Assembly: GCA_001662425.1 (NCBI GenBank)
Contig: BDDC01000007.1
Span: forward strand, 1-64,000
Reading direction: 5' to 3'
Length of the DNA stretch: 64,000 nucleotides
Source: Chlamydomonas sphaeroides
Taxonomy: Eukaryota > Chlorophyta > Chlorophyceae > Chlamydomonadales > Chlamydomonadaceae
Shown here: positions 34,801-47,600 of the stretch, piece by piece
Position numbering within the stretch: position 1 is the stretch's first letter
How the letters are laid out: each line of letters begins with the position of its first letter
Notes under the pieces: generated by a model
Database searches by the model: none
The model's input: the letters and a program-made list of their open reading frames with translations, nothing else
What the model was told of the DNA's origin: nothing
Position numbers and translations under genes: made by a program

Positions 34801-37800
34801 GCGGCAGCGGCGGCGCCAGCGGGCGGCCCGTGAGCGCGGCGGCGGCCTCGGCCTCCCAGTCCGCGAGGCCCGTCAGCACGGCGGCGGAGTAGGGGTCGGC
34901 GGCGGCGCTGGCGGCGGCGGCGGCCGCGGCGAACGCGTCAGCTTCGGCGTATGGCGGCGCCGCCAGGTGGATGTCTTGGACCTGCAGGAAGCGCGGGCCG
35001 GTGCCGCGCGGGACGCCGGTGTTGGGCAGCATGCCGGGCAGCTGGCCGGCGCCAGGTGGCAGCGCCGGAGGAGCTGCCGCCGCCGCGGTTGGCGGCGCCG
35101 GAGGCGCCGGAGGCCGCCGGAAGGACGCGCCGTAGTCTGGCACGTTGATCGGCAGGCCGTCAGGCCCGTACTCTGTGGGCGGGGGGATGACGCCGCCGCT
35201 CTCCTGGAAGGCCTCCATGATGAGGGCCGTCAGCTCCGCCGCCAGAGCCTCCTGCGGCCGCTGCGGCGACGCCGGCAGCGTCGTGTCCGCGGCCTCGGAA
35301 GGCGGCGCGGAGGAGCCACCGCCGGTGCCGCCGCTGCCGCTTGACCGCCGCTCCGCCGAGGGCCGGGCCTGCGTTGCGCCACTGGAGCCAACGGTGTCCT
35401 CCTCGTCAGCGCCCTTGCCCTTCTGACTCAGCTTCTTGCCGCCGGCCTCCAGCCCATCTCCATCGCCATCGCCCGAGCCGCCGCTTCCGCTTCCGCGGCG
35501 GCTGCCTGCCGCAGCTGCGACCTTGTCGCCTGTCTTCGGCTTTCGCCGCGCCCTCGGCTGCTTGCGCTCCCGCCCCTCCTCGCCCTCCTCCCGCGGAACT
35601 TCCGACCCCGCTAGTGAGCTGTCCTCCTCCACGCTCTCGGTGCCGCTGCCCTCCTCATCCGAATCCGCCGCAAACGCGCGCCACGCCAACCTCGAGGAGT
35701 CAACGCCGCCACTCGTAAAGGACGGCGACGGCCCCGGCGATCCCGAGCGCTCCGCACCCAGCCGCTGCATGCCGCCCTCGCCGTCGCGGCTGCCGCGCCT
35801 GCTGACCGGGTCTACGAACGACACGCCGCGCGTGATGACCCGCGACTGCCGCAGCGCCCCCGGCTTGAGCTTGGATGGGCTGGAGGCGGAGGGAGAGGAC
35901 GCAGCCGGGGGTAGGGATGGGGGCGGCGGTGAGCCGCCCGCGTCGCTGCTGCGGCGGCCGGTCGCTGGCAGCGCGCCGGCGGGCGGCTTGCCTGCGCCCG
36001 GCGGCAGCCAGGCCGCTGTGCCGGTGGAGGCCACGGGCACGGCGGGGCCGTGGTGGGGCGAGTAGGGCCCTGTGCGGATGTAGGTGGCGCGGGCGGTGGC
36101 GCGGGCGTGGGTGTCGCTGGGGCTGCCTGGCGCGTGTGAGCCCGGGTAGGGCGGCGGCTCCAGCGGGTGCGCCAGCGGCACGCCGGCCCAGGCGGCGGGG
36201 CCGGGCGCGGGGTAGTAAGCGGGCAGGCCTGAGCCATGGCAGCAACACACGGCACAGGGCAGCAAGGTCTTAGTACTGCCAAGGTGTAGCAAGGTGTTGC
36301 AAGGGCGTGGCTCAGGCCGCAGCGCGACGGGACCAAGGGCAGGCGCTCACCGGGAACCGCGATGGGGCCGCTGCCTGGGTTGAGCACCAGCTGGGTGCAG
36401 TAGATGCTGATCGGCTGCGAGGACGGCGCAAAGGGGCCGGCGCCGGGCGGCGGCGCGGCCTGGTACTGTGGCGGCGGCGGCGGCGCAGCAGCCAGCGGAG
36501 CCGCCTGCGTCGCCCCTGCTGGATGAGTCGGCACGGGTTCCGCCGGCACAGCTACCGCCGCAGAGGCCGGGGCCGAGGGCTGCGGCGCCGCCCCGGGCTG
36601 CACTTGGGCCAGCGACGGCTCCAGGCTGAGCCCCGCCGAGGCCGAGGCCGACGCGGCGCCGGAGCCGGGGCCCGCGGCCGACGGTGGAGCCCCGGGCGCC
36701 GCCGTGGCATTGGCCGCGGCGGCGGCGCCAGCTGCTGGCGGCGGTGCACCTGCCATGGTGGCCAGGAGCTCGGCCTTGAGGTTCTCAGCGGCCTGCTGGA
36801 ACTTGACCCGCATCGAGGCCTGGCGAGCCAGGATCTGAGGCCGAGAGAAGAACAGGCATGAGGAAAGGCAGAACGGCGCAGGTCAGCGGCTGACGGCACG
36901 CAGGCGAGCAGTCCGGGGTGCGCACGGCGGACTGCGTGCCGGCCGGCTCCACCGGGCTCCCGGTGTGCGGGGCTAGACGGGTAGCGGCTGCGTGCTCGCC
37001 GGGCCCCACCGGGCTCCCGGTAAGCCGTTTGCGCCCCCGACGCACCTCCTGCGCGCGCCGCTCCGTCTCGGGGCCGTGCAGCACGTCGCACATCTTGGAG
37101 TTGGGCGAATCGCCGTCGCGCGCCTCGCCGCCGCCGGGCCGCGCCAGCGCGTCCGCTAACCGCCCGACCGGCCGCAGCACCGGGCTCGCATCCCCATCAG
37201 AGCCGTCCCCGTCCCCGGCATCGCCGCCGCCGCCGCCCTGGCCCGCTGCGGCGCCTGCGGGTGCGCCGGACCGTGACCTGCCGGCCGGCTCGGCCATGGC
37301 TGCTAACAGCTTGTCGGCCAGGGCAAGGCCAAAGTCGTCACCGGGCTCTGGGCGGGTCACATAAACAGCGCCCGTGGTTGGCTGGACAGGGGCGACAGGG
37401 GCGGTGGACGGGGCGGCGGACGGAGCTGCGGCCGGTTCCTGGACTGCGGGAGGGCCGGCGCTGGGGGCCGGCAGTGCCGGCGGCTCGGGCGTGGCGTCGG
37501 CGGCAGGCTGTGGCGCTTCCTTGCCGGCCTTGCGGTCCTTCTTCTTATCCTTGCGCTGCTTGCGCCGCCGCCGGCGGTCTCGCTTGCCGCCACCCCGCCC
37601 GCTGGAGCTGCTGCTGGAGGATGACGAGGATGAGCTGGCTTCCTCCTCGCTGTCTGATCCCGAGCCGCTGCTCTCGCTGCCGCTGGAGCTCGAGTCCCGC
37701 CGCCGCCGCCGCCGGTGCCGCCGGCCGCCCTTCCTCCGCCCGCCGTGCCGCCGCCGCCCCGCCGCTGCCTCTTCCGCCTCCGCAGCGGCACGCCTCCGGC

Positions 37801-40800
37801 GGCGCTGCTCCTCCCTGCTCAGCCCGCCCTCCTGCAGCGCCGGCCCCACCCCCAGGACCTGGCCCTCGCTTGAGCGGCTCATCAGCCATCGCCCCGGCGA
37901 GCCCGGCCGCGCCCCGCCGGCCTCCACCGCCCATCGCTCCGGGCCCTGGCCGCGCCCCCGGCCGGGCTGGGCGCCACGTCCGGGGCTGTAGCCCTCGTGT
38001 ACGGGCGAGCCTGCACGCCAGGGCTCCCGCCAGGACGGTCCCACGGAGCCGGTGTGGCGCGTCGCGTGCTGCGCCTCGCCCAAGGGCCCCGGCCCCAGCA
38101 TCTGGTCGGGCGCCAGCTCCAGCGCCGGCTCCATGGCCGCCAGCACGCCCATGTTCGGCTGAGACAGCGCGGACCGCTGCTGCCGCCAGCGCGCGGCTGT
38201 CTCGCCGGTCTGGGTCAGCGTCTCTGGCGTCGTCTGTGCTCACGGCGTGGGGGCGGCAGGCAGAAGGCAGCAGGCGGGAGGCAAATCAAAGCTGCCGGTT
38301 GAGCAGTAGGCGCGCGGCGGGATCGGAGTCCGCTGTGCTGTGCAAGGGTACGGCCCCAGTTGGGACCTGCCCTGTTGCTGGCCAACCCACCTCCATCAAA
38401 TCCGCCCACAGCGTGGGATCGTCCTCCGGCGGCGGGCCCATCGCGCCGCCCAGGTTGGTCAGCGCCGTGAGCGCCGTGAGCGCACTTAGCGCGGACAGCC
38501 CCGCCAGCGCGCCCGTGTCCGCCACAGCATGCTGTGGCGGCTGGGCCCCCGCGTCGTAAGGCTGGTACGGCGGATACGGAGGTGGCGGTGGCGGCGGCGG
38601 CCAGGGGTACTGCGTCGGCGGCATGACCGGGCTGGTCACGCCTGACTGGATCCGGATCTCGATGGGCTGCGGGCTGCCACCGCCGGACTGATATCCAGCG
38701 TCTACGCCGTGTGGGGCCGGCCCGGCGCTCGGCCGCTGCCAGCCCTGCTGCTGGCCGCGAGACGGCGGCCGCTGCTGCTGGCTTGGCTGGTTGTGCAGGC
38801 GCTGCTGGGGCTGCTGCTGGGGCTGAGGGTGCGGCTGCTCGGACGGACTGCCGCCGGTGGGGCTGCGCTCCGCGTCGCTCTGCGTGCCGGCGTCCATGCC
38901 AGGGCTGTGCTGCCGCGAGGGGCCGCCCGGCGGCTGCCGGTCGAAGAGCCCCAGGCGCCGGCCGAGCATGGGCAACTGGCCTGCGTGGCCGAGGCCAGCA
39001 CCAAGTCTCACCGTCGGCACCCCAGCCCGGCAGCTACCGGCCCAGCTTGATGCCGCAGACCCGCAACTCACGCGCCCTTCACTTTCCCCGCCCACCCAGC
39101 GCCTGGCCGCACCTGCCCCCGGCCGCTCGGCGCGCGCCAGCATGCCCAGGATGTGCTCCGTGCGCCCCGCCGTGCCCGCGGGCACCACCCCGGGCATGTC
39201 CGCCTCGGGCCGATGCAGCGCGCGCAGCTTGCGCATGGGCAGCGGCACGGGTGGGCCCTCGCCGGGCAGCACGTCGGACTGCAGGCGCAACAGCAGCAAG
39301 ACGCAGGGGCAGTCAGGGCGGGGCCCTGGCCTTGGAGTGGAAGCCGAGAGCACGTGGGCGCACCTGCACCTCCGGGCCCATGACGCGCATGAGCTTGACG
39401 TTGAGGAAGCGCGGGCCGTTGTCCTCGTTGGTCACGAAGCCGCGGTGCACGTGGCGCCTGTCGGAGCGAGAGGCGTGCGGGCGTCATGGACAGCGCGCGG
39501 GCCCCGGCTCAGGGTGCAGCGCGAGGTGCGTGTGGCAGCGGGGCTTGCGGCCACACCGTGGTGGCGGTTGCCGGGGGCGGTGCTGCCGTGGAGGCGGCTG
39601 GCGCGCTTACCGTGTGGCTTGCCGCTCGGTGGGCGCCTGCGGCATGCGCAACAGCTTGGGCGGGCTGCGGTTGGCGGCGGCGAGCGGCGGCGGCGCCAGC
39701 GGCCGCACGCCGGCCACGTCGCCGCCCTCCACGCGCAGGAAGGCCGCGTGCTCGCCAGCCGTCCAGGTGCCGTCGCCGGCCTCCGCGGCGGGCTCCGGCT
39801 CGTTCACGAACACGGGCCGGCGCAGCAGCCGGGGCGCGCTGGGAGCCCTGGGCTCCGGCGCCTCGCCGCCATCGGTCCGCCCCGCTGCGTCCTCGGCGCC
39901 GCCTTGCTCCGGAGCGGCAGGGGGCTGATACAACGTGGCCGTGAGCGTGATCGAGCCGCCGGGCGGGATGAGGCCAGAGGGGCGCTTCTCGGCGGACGCT
40001 GCGCCTGGCGAGCCTGCTGAGGGGTTGGTGCCCTCGTGCGGCTCCTGCTGCTCCTGCAGCTCCTCCTCTTGTCCCTGCTGGGCCAGTGTCTGCGTGCAGC
40101 AGCACATAGGCAGGCGCTCAGCCCCCGCTGCCTGTCGGCACAGCTGCCTACTCGGTGGCTGCGCGCTCGGCTCACCCGGGGGAGGCGGGAGGTCTCAAAT
40201 TCTGGGGGGCGCCGCAGCCGCGTGAAGGTGGCCTCCGGCTGCCCGGGCGGCTGCACGTTGCGCAGCAGCTGCTTGGGCTTGAGCAGCTTGACGTGCGGGC
40301 CTGGCGGGGGCGCGTGAAGGAGTACAGGGCTTCAAGGAGCCAGTTCAGCTTGGGGAAGGGTGTGTGTTATCTTATGTCACAGGATGGAAGCAGTCGGCGC
40401 GGGCGCGAAAATCCCCCGAAGCTGGCCCACCTGCCGTGACCTCGCGTTGCAGCGGACGCACGGTCACGCCCACAACGCCGCCGCTCGGAGGAAGCCCCAG
40501 GCCGACGCCCGAGGGGTCCAGCATCTCCCGCCGCCGCAGCTCGCGCGCCAGGGCTGGGTGCATGTCCCTGCGCAACCGCGGGGAGGACAGAGACGTGAGC
40601 CCTCTAGCACGCGGCAACTCCGTGGCCACGCCAAGCGTTGGTGACGGCTAGGTGCCAGCCCAAGACAGTGCCGTTGGCACTATACCTATGCCTTTGCCTC
40701 CCCTGCTTCCTCACTTCAGCGAGTCAACGGTCATGGAGGATGCTAGGCTGCTGTCGTCGTCGTCGTCACCGCCCAAGCCCGGAAAGGGCAGGCCGTCGGC

Positions 40801-43800
40801 AGTGGGCTGGGTGGTCCGAGGGCGCAGGATGTCAGCAGTGGCGGCACGCGCCGCCGCGGGCGAGTAGGGCAGGTTGGGCTCCAGTAGCCGCGGGTGCGGT
40901 GGCGGCCGCAGCGGCGGGTAGGGCTGGGGGTCTGCAGGGCGGCAGCGGAGGCCAGCGGTCGTCAGGTTGCGCAATGATGGCTGCCAAAAGAGGCCTTGGA
41001 GAGCACCCGGGGTTGGACTCGCACCTGCCCGGGTGCCGAGGTGGCGGTGCGCCCGGTACGCTGAGGGGTCCAGCTCCTGCGGGCTGCTGCTGCGCGGCAG
41101 CGTGTCGCGCAGGCGCAGCGGCGATGCCAAGCTGCGGTGCAGCGTGCCTGCGGGTGCACGCCACGTGCAGGATTGGGGCCTCACAGTGCCAGGATTCACT
41201 GCAGCCCTGCAGTCGACGCCTCACGGAGCTGAGCGTGCAAGCTAGGTCCCTCCCCACACCGGGCCTTGCGAGCGTGTTCCTCCGCTTCCAGCACAACCCA
41301 CACGCACCTGCAGCGGAGGACATGACGTCCTCGGGCACCCCCTGCCAGCTTGTGCCCACCCCCGGGCCGGCGGGATGCGGAGGTGACGAATGCGCTCCCG
41401 CTGGTTGCGTCACGCGGCCCCCGCGCAGCGCCGCCCGCGTCGGCGATGTGCCGTGCTCGGGCCATGCCTGCCGCCGCGCGCTCGCAGCCGCCTCCTCCGC
41501 GGCCGCCAGCTCCTCCGCCTCCTGCTCCACCACCGTCCGCAGCTGCTGTGGCGCCTGCAGCAGCAGGCCGCCCACACCGGGGCCGCGCAGGCCCAGCGCC
41601 AGCGGTGTGCGCAGGAATCGCCCGGGCCCCGACGTTGCCGCCCCCTCGGGCAGCGCCCCCTCGGGCACCTGCGCGCCCTCCTGGCCCCCCATCGGCCGGT
41701 GGGCCAACCGCCGCGGCAGCTCCGGCCCCGGCCCCGCGCCGGCGCCCCACGGCGCGCTGGCTGCGCGCAAGTCGGCCCCGGCCATCACGCTGGCTGTGGC
41801 GGGGCGGGCGCCCGTGGAGCCCAAGCCTACAGAGCCCATGAGCGGCTGGTCGCTGCCCAGGGTGGCGTTGAAGAGGCGGTCCGCAAAGCCCATGCCGCGG
41901 CCGGTACCCAGGGCGACACCCATGCCAGGCTGCGGGAGGGTTGCCGAGGGGTGGTAGCCGGCGGTCTCAAAGGGGACGTGGACGGGGAACACGGTGGCGT
42001 CGAAGGAGGTGGTGAAGGCGGTGGGCGGCGGCAGGCCGCCGGACGAGTACGGCATGCCCGGGTGCGGCGGCGGCGGCCGTGGCATGTGGGCGGGCGGCGA
42101 GAGGGGGCGGCCGGCGGAGCCGGGGCGGAGCGCGGAGATGAGGCCCGGCAGCCTTCAGGGAGGGGAACACAGGCAGGGACAGCGGGCTGATTGCGTGCTC
42201 TAGCCACGGCGAGCGCGCACCAGGCATCATGAGGAGCCGGCATGCTCTTGCGGGCCAGCCGGCGCCTCCTGTCCTCCACCCGCAGCCGCACCTGTCGTAG
42301 CCCAGCCGCACGCCCTGACCGTCGACACGCCAGGGGGCCGCGCCGTGCGGCGCCACCTGCTGCAGCGACCCCCTGAGCGGCGACACGAGCACCTGCGCGC
42401 AGTGCAGGGGGGGGGGCGTCGCGTTCCGGTGACACAGGCGTGCAGTACCGTCGTCCTATAAAGCTCTCAGAAATTCTGAAAGTCCTTGCAGCTGGCACGG
42501 TACCGACTGGACCCCATTGCATCCCAGCACGTGCTCACCTTGCCGGGTACCGCGGCCGCCAGCGACGAGATCAGGACGACGGGCGGCCCTGCCGCGGCCC
42601 CGCCGGCTGATGCCATGGCCATGCTGCGGCCCAGGGGCGACACGGAGCGGCCCCGGGGCACGCTGGCAGGTGCCCGCAGAAGCGGCGGGGACGTGGGCCG
42701 GTGGCTGTAGGGCGCCGGCCCGGCGGACGTGGGGCGTGCCGCTGAGGGGCGGCGGGTACCACCGCGGCCGTCGCTGCGGGTGCGGCCGGGCCGCGCCTTG
42801 TCTGAGGCTTTTTTGGTGGGTGCGCCCTGCGCAAGGGAGGGAGCGCAGAATGGGTTGTCGAGCCAGGGGGGAACTGATTCGACGCCGCCCGGCGCCTTTC
42901 GCTATGCGCCGCTGACGTAAACTGGGAAGCCCATGCGCTGACATCATCCCAGCCGCTTTCGGTCACCATCCCTTGGGCCCCACTCACAACCGCCGGCTCC
43001 GGCCCAAGTTCAATGGCCTGCAGCAGCTTGGCCGCCCGCATGAACGGCGACGGCAGATCCATACCGCCGGGCTGGGAGGGCTTCGTAGGGGCGCCGCCCG
43101 CCGCCGTGCCGTCCGGCATAGCGCCGCTTGCCGGCTTGCCGGCTCGCTGCTCGCCCTCCTTCCCGGCTGTGGCCGGCTTCTCCGGGGGTGCCGTACCCCC
43201 GACCGGGTGGCCAGCAGCGGCAGCCAGTGCCGCGGTGTCCTGCTTGTCTCCAGAGCCTTCGCCGGGCCCCAGCCGACTGGCGAACCGCGCTGCTCGCCGG
43301 ACATGTGTGCGAGGCGTGACGCCATCCCGGGAGCTGAGGCTGCCGGGCGTGTGCTCGGCATCGTGAGGATGGCGGGGCACGTCGAAGGCAGGCGTGGGCA
43401 GCATGGAAGTGCTGATGCCGGGGCTGCCGGCGGCGCCGCCCGCAGCCGCCGCGGTAGCAGGCCCCAGCTGCTGCTGTTCAGGCTGCGGCTGCTGCTTGGC
43501 TGGCGAACGCCACCTGCCGACACGCAGGGACGGGGCAGCAGGCATCAATCACGTGACGTCATCATGCACGCGCCTGCGTGTGCTTGAATGCCAAGCTGAC
43601 AAGCGCTGCCCAGCAACCGGGCCCTCACCTGCTGGGCACCACTGCGCCAAACACCTTGCCCAGCTTGCCCCAGGCGCCCTTCCTCTTGGCCTTGTCCGGC
43701 GAGGCGCCCGCCACCCCACCAGCAGCACCGGCCGCCAGCTCGGCCTCACGGGCCGCCCTAGCAGCGGCAGCCTCGGCGGCCAGCCGCTCGATGGTGAGGA

Positions 43801-44547
43801 CGCCCAGGCGCGGGTCGGCTGGGATCTGGATGGGCGACGGCCGCATCTTGTCTACCAGACGAGCCCCTGAGCTGCCGCCGCTGGCTTCCGAGCGCATGCC
43901 AGCATCGGTAGGCATGGCGGCGGCAGCGGGGGCGGCGGCACCTGGGTAGGGGACCACGGGGCCGGCTGCCGCTGGGGAGCCGGGCACGGCGGTGGCGCCC
44001 GCGGGGGAAGGCAAGGCCATGTCGAGGGGCATGGCCGCTGGTGAGGTGCCGGCGGGCGCTGCCGGTGACGCGACGCCGGCGGCGGTGTCGACGGTAGGCG
44101 GGGCCTGCAGGGCCGTCTGCGTTGGCAGCGGCGACCCGGAGCGGCCCCTGCGGCCGCGGAGCCACGAGAAGAGGCTAGAGCGATGATGACCCGTCGCAGG
44201 GCTCCCCTCAAAGGGCTCTGCGCTGTCCGGGCCTCCACCCTGCTTCGCTTGCCTGCGACCACGGCACAACATGACAGGCTCAGTCTATAGGGTGGCCTCG
44301 CTCCATCGCCGCCGGTGCGGCTGCATGCCTAGGCCCACCTTCGTCGAGCGGCAAAAGATTTCGTCACTTCCGAGTCCGAGCCGCTGCGGCGCTGCCGGCC
44401 GCCGCGCCGCCCGCCACCGTCTAAGGTTGCTGCCCGCTCCATGCGGCGCTGCGCCGCCCTGGAGCGAGGGGCCCCGGCGTCGTGGCGTGGACGGCTGGCG
44501 GACCGCGGCGGGCTACCACGTCGATCTGCGGTTAGCGAGGATTGCAT
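31859..44547 (-). CDS. Giant low-complexity protein with ASH/MSP-like segment
   Basis: At least 21 minus-strand exons join in phase from ATG 44547 (MQSSLTADRRGSPPR) to TAA 31859, about 3,150 residues plus an assembly gap. Most of it is disordered Pro/Ala/Gly/Ser sequence. More ordered parts: GAWGKLGKVFGAVVP (about residue 265); VLVSPLRGSLQQVAPHG with DGQGVRLGYDR; a segment near residues 1023-1310 containing VKLLKPKQLLRNV, LIPPGGSITLTATLYQP, GFVTNEDNGPRFLNVKLMRV and GMLARAE, which resembles an ASH/MSP Ig-like beta-sandwich; an Arg/Lys- and Ser-rich block (37550-37800) with a poly-Ser run; a helical piece ILARQASMRVKFQQAAENLK; and terminal helices RDMERAVLLDRWMAEMRAI and ELEEEAELRKAARLNALLFE. 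ASH domains are typical of ciliary and centrosomal proteins, so such a role is possible but unproven. I do not recognise an orthologue. Confidence 0.6.
32284..32747. other. Assembly gap (464 N)
   Basis: Run of 464 undetermined bases within the coding region of the giant minus-strand gene, between the exon with ARAEATTKLAVASTQ and the small exon with MAAGAEADVAATRQMMR. At least one exon boundary is hidden here. Confidence 0.97.
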
Positions 44548-44648
44548 GCGGTGTGCAGGCAGGATGAATCAACAGAGCGCGGCAGCAAGCACGCCGAGGA
44601 TGAGATGATAGGTAGCATTGTAAGGCGAGTGGCAGCTAGGGCACGCCG

Positions 44649-47600
44649 CTATTTGCACTTGCCGGCGCTCGGCTGGCGCCGCATGGAGGGAGCGGTCAGC
44701 GGCCGCTGCGCTCCCCCGCCGGGCGGCTGCTGCGGCTGCGGCGGCGGCGCAAAGGGCGCCGGCCTTGCCCCGCCAGTTGCGAAGGTGGGCGACTGCGCCA
44801 TGCCAGGGCTGGGCAGCGAGCTTGTGCCTGTGGTGTGCACACGCCAATCCCCCCGGGCGTCGCGTGTTGGGTATATGTTGATTATTATGAACACACGAGT
44901 CGCCCAGGCGCACGGGGCGTACAGGGCGACAGGGCACGTGGGCACATCGGCTTCAAGAATCAGAATGCCCACTCGACGGCAGCCGCACGCACACGCCCGC
45001 GCTGTGCCGATTGCGTGCCCTGCGCCCCGCACCAGGCGCCGCCAAGCGCACCTCCATACGACATGTAGGCCGCGCCAAGGGCGCTGCTGGGCCCCGCACC
45101 CGACAGCGACGGCCGCGGTATGAACAGCGGCGGCCGCCGCCCCGGTGGCGCCATTCCAGGCCCGGGCCGGGGCCCCGGTGGCCCGGGCGGCGGCCGCGGC
45201 GGCCCATCGAAGTGGCCGTCGTGGGGCTGCGCCGGCCAGGGGTCCTGCCACGACGCCTGCTGCCGCAGCGTGGGCGTGTCCTGCCCATCCTCGCTGGCGC
45301 CTCCCGGCACCCTGAATGCCAGGGAGCCGTGCTCGTTGCCTGCGGGACGGGAAGCGCGGGCATCGACGCTTGCATCGACAACTGTGGATGGAGCCATGTG
45401 GGGCAAGCGGAGGTGCCCGCCAGGCCACGGCAACGTACCTGGGCCGCGCCCGCTGCGGACGCCCAGCGGCGGCCTTCCGCCTTCCCTGGGATCCCTTCCG
45501 TCTTGGGGCCCCGGCCAGGGTCCGGCGGCACCCCGGCTGGCGCGCAGCTGCCCGCCAGGCGCCTGCATGGGCGGTCCACGCCCCGAGCCCGGCCCTGGGC
45601 CAGGCCAGGGGCGCGGCGGGCTCATCGCCAGTGGGCCGGCGCCGGGGGCCATCCCAGGGGCCCTGCGGCGGAGTCAGCGGCGGCGTCAGAAGGGTTCTTC
45701 CGTAGGTCGACGGTCAAGGCCATCGGCTGCGGAATCGTTTAGAAGCAATGAGGTCCCGGCGCTGCGCCAAGTACAGCATAGGGAAGACGTGTCAGTACGG
45801 CTCCACGAACCTGCCAGGCGGTGATCTCGACGGGCCGCTGCCGCGGGCGTCACGGCCGCCGTACGTCTGTGACCGCTGCAAGCTGCGGCCGCCTGCAGGA
45901 GCAGTACAAAAGACTGTGTTATGGCCCCACAAAGAAAATCAAGGTTTGCATTACCACAGGAGCAGCTGCAGCGCGCGGTGGCTTGCTCACCGTCCATCCG
46001 CGGCTCGCGCTGCGGCGATGCTGAGGGGGACCGAGAGCGGGAGCGCTGCGGGCGCTGCGCAAAGGAGAACAGGGCCACCAGGTTGCGCGCTGCGCCGCCC
46101 CGCCGGCCGCGCCCAGACCGCCGGCCGCTGCCCTGCTCCTCCTGCAGCCCATCGTAGTCGTCGTAGGCGGGGGCCTGGGGCCTCAGCCCGCTCCGAGACC
46201 GGCTGCGGCTGCGGCTGGGGCTGCGGCGCGCGGGCGAGCGGCTGCTTGTGCTGCGAAGCCCCGCCTCCTCACTGTCATCGCGGCCGCGGCTGCGGCTGCG
46301 GCTGCGCGGGCCCATGCTGAAGAAGCTCAGCAAACCACCGCCGCCACCCCCGCTCTGCGCCCTGGAGCTGCGGCTGCGGCCGGTGGACCCGAAGCGCCCA
46401 GCCTCATCGTCCGGCGACGCGGCGTCCCGAGCCCGGCTACGGCTGCGAGACATGCTAGCTCGACCGCGCCCGCGGCCCCGGCCACCGCGGCCAATTCCAA
46501 AGCCGGAGCCGCGCTCCGCCTCGGCCTCGCCGTCATCGTCGCCGGCTGCACCACGGCCGCGGCTGCGGCTGCGGCTGCGCGGGCCCATGCTGAGAAAGCT
46601 CAGCAGGCCGCCGCCGCCGCTAGTTTCGGATTGGCGGCCGCGCGACGGCGAGCGCCGGGCCCCGGCGTCTGCCTCGGGTTCCGGCCCACGGCTTTGACGG
46701 CTGCGGCTGCGACTGGGGCTCCGACTAGTGCTGCGCCGGGCGCTGCGGGAGCCCGGCGGCTGCGCCTCGTCGTCACCGGCGGTGCTCCGGCGGCTGCGGC
46801 TGCGGCCACCCAGGAAGCCCGCGAACGAGAAGCTTGGCTGATCTGACGGGTCCGCGCGGCGCGCGGAGCGGCTGCGGACGCCGCTTGTGGTTCTGTTTTG
46901 AGCACCCGTCCTGCCAGGATGGGGGCCAAGGCGGAGTCAGAGGTGTGGTAAGGAGTCGACGGCAAGCGAGGATTGCTAGTCAGCTGGTGCAGTCACAACA
47001 AGCAGCACCAGCCCACGTACTGCGAGCGGCGCATGCTGCTGCGCGGCGGAGAAGGTGACTCCTCGCGCTCCTGCTCGTCCTGGGGGCTGCCGCCGAACAA
47101 TCCAGCGAAGAAGCCACCCCCGCGCGACCGCGTCCTGCCGCCGCTGCGGCCCCGGCCTCGGCCACCGCCGCCACCGCCGCGGCCTCCGCGGCCAAAGGTT
47201 TGTGCGGGTGAGTTGCGCAGGCCCTGTGGAGGGTCTTGCCGCCGAGGCGGCTCGCTGGCACTGGGGCTGGACCTGAAGTCCCGGCCACCCAGGCCTGGGC
47301 CCAGGCCTGGGCCATCAGGCCCGGCGATGCCCGGCCCTGCGCCGCCCAGCCCTCGGCCGCTGGTTCGGCCCGTAGGGGCACCGATATCACGGCTGCCATG
47401 ACCGCTGGTCCGGCCCGCAGAGCCGCCGATGTCACGGATGCCGCGTCCGCTGGTCCGGCCCGCAGAGCCGCCGATGTCACGGCTGCCGCGTCCGCTGGTT
47501 CGGCCGGCAGGGGCACCAAAGTCGCGGCTGCCACGGCCGAAAGTCCGATCTGTGGCCGGGCCGCTATCGCGGGCGAACGTCAGCGTGCGCTGCGGCCGCC

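Noticed and set aside
34091..36273. Plus-strand frames opposite the large exon of the giant gene
   Set aside because: Arg/Ser/Pro-biased shadows; the minus-strand exon is open for about 2.2 kb and joins both neighbours in phase.
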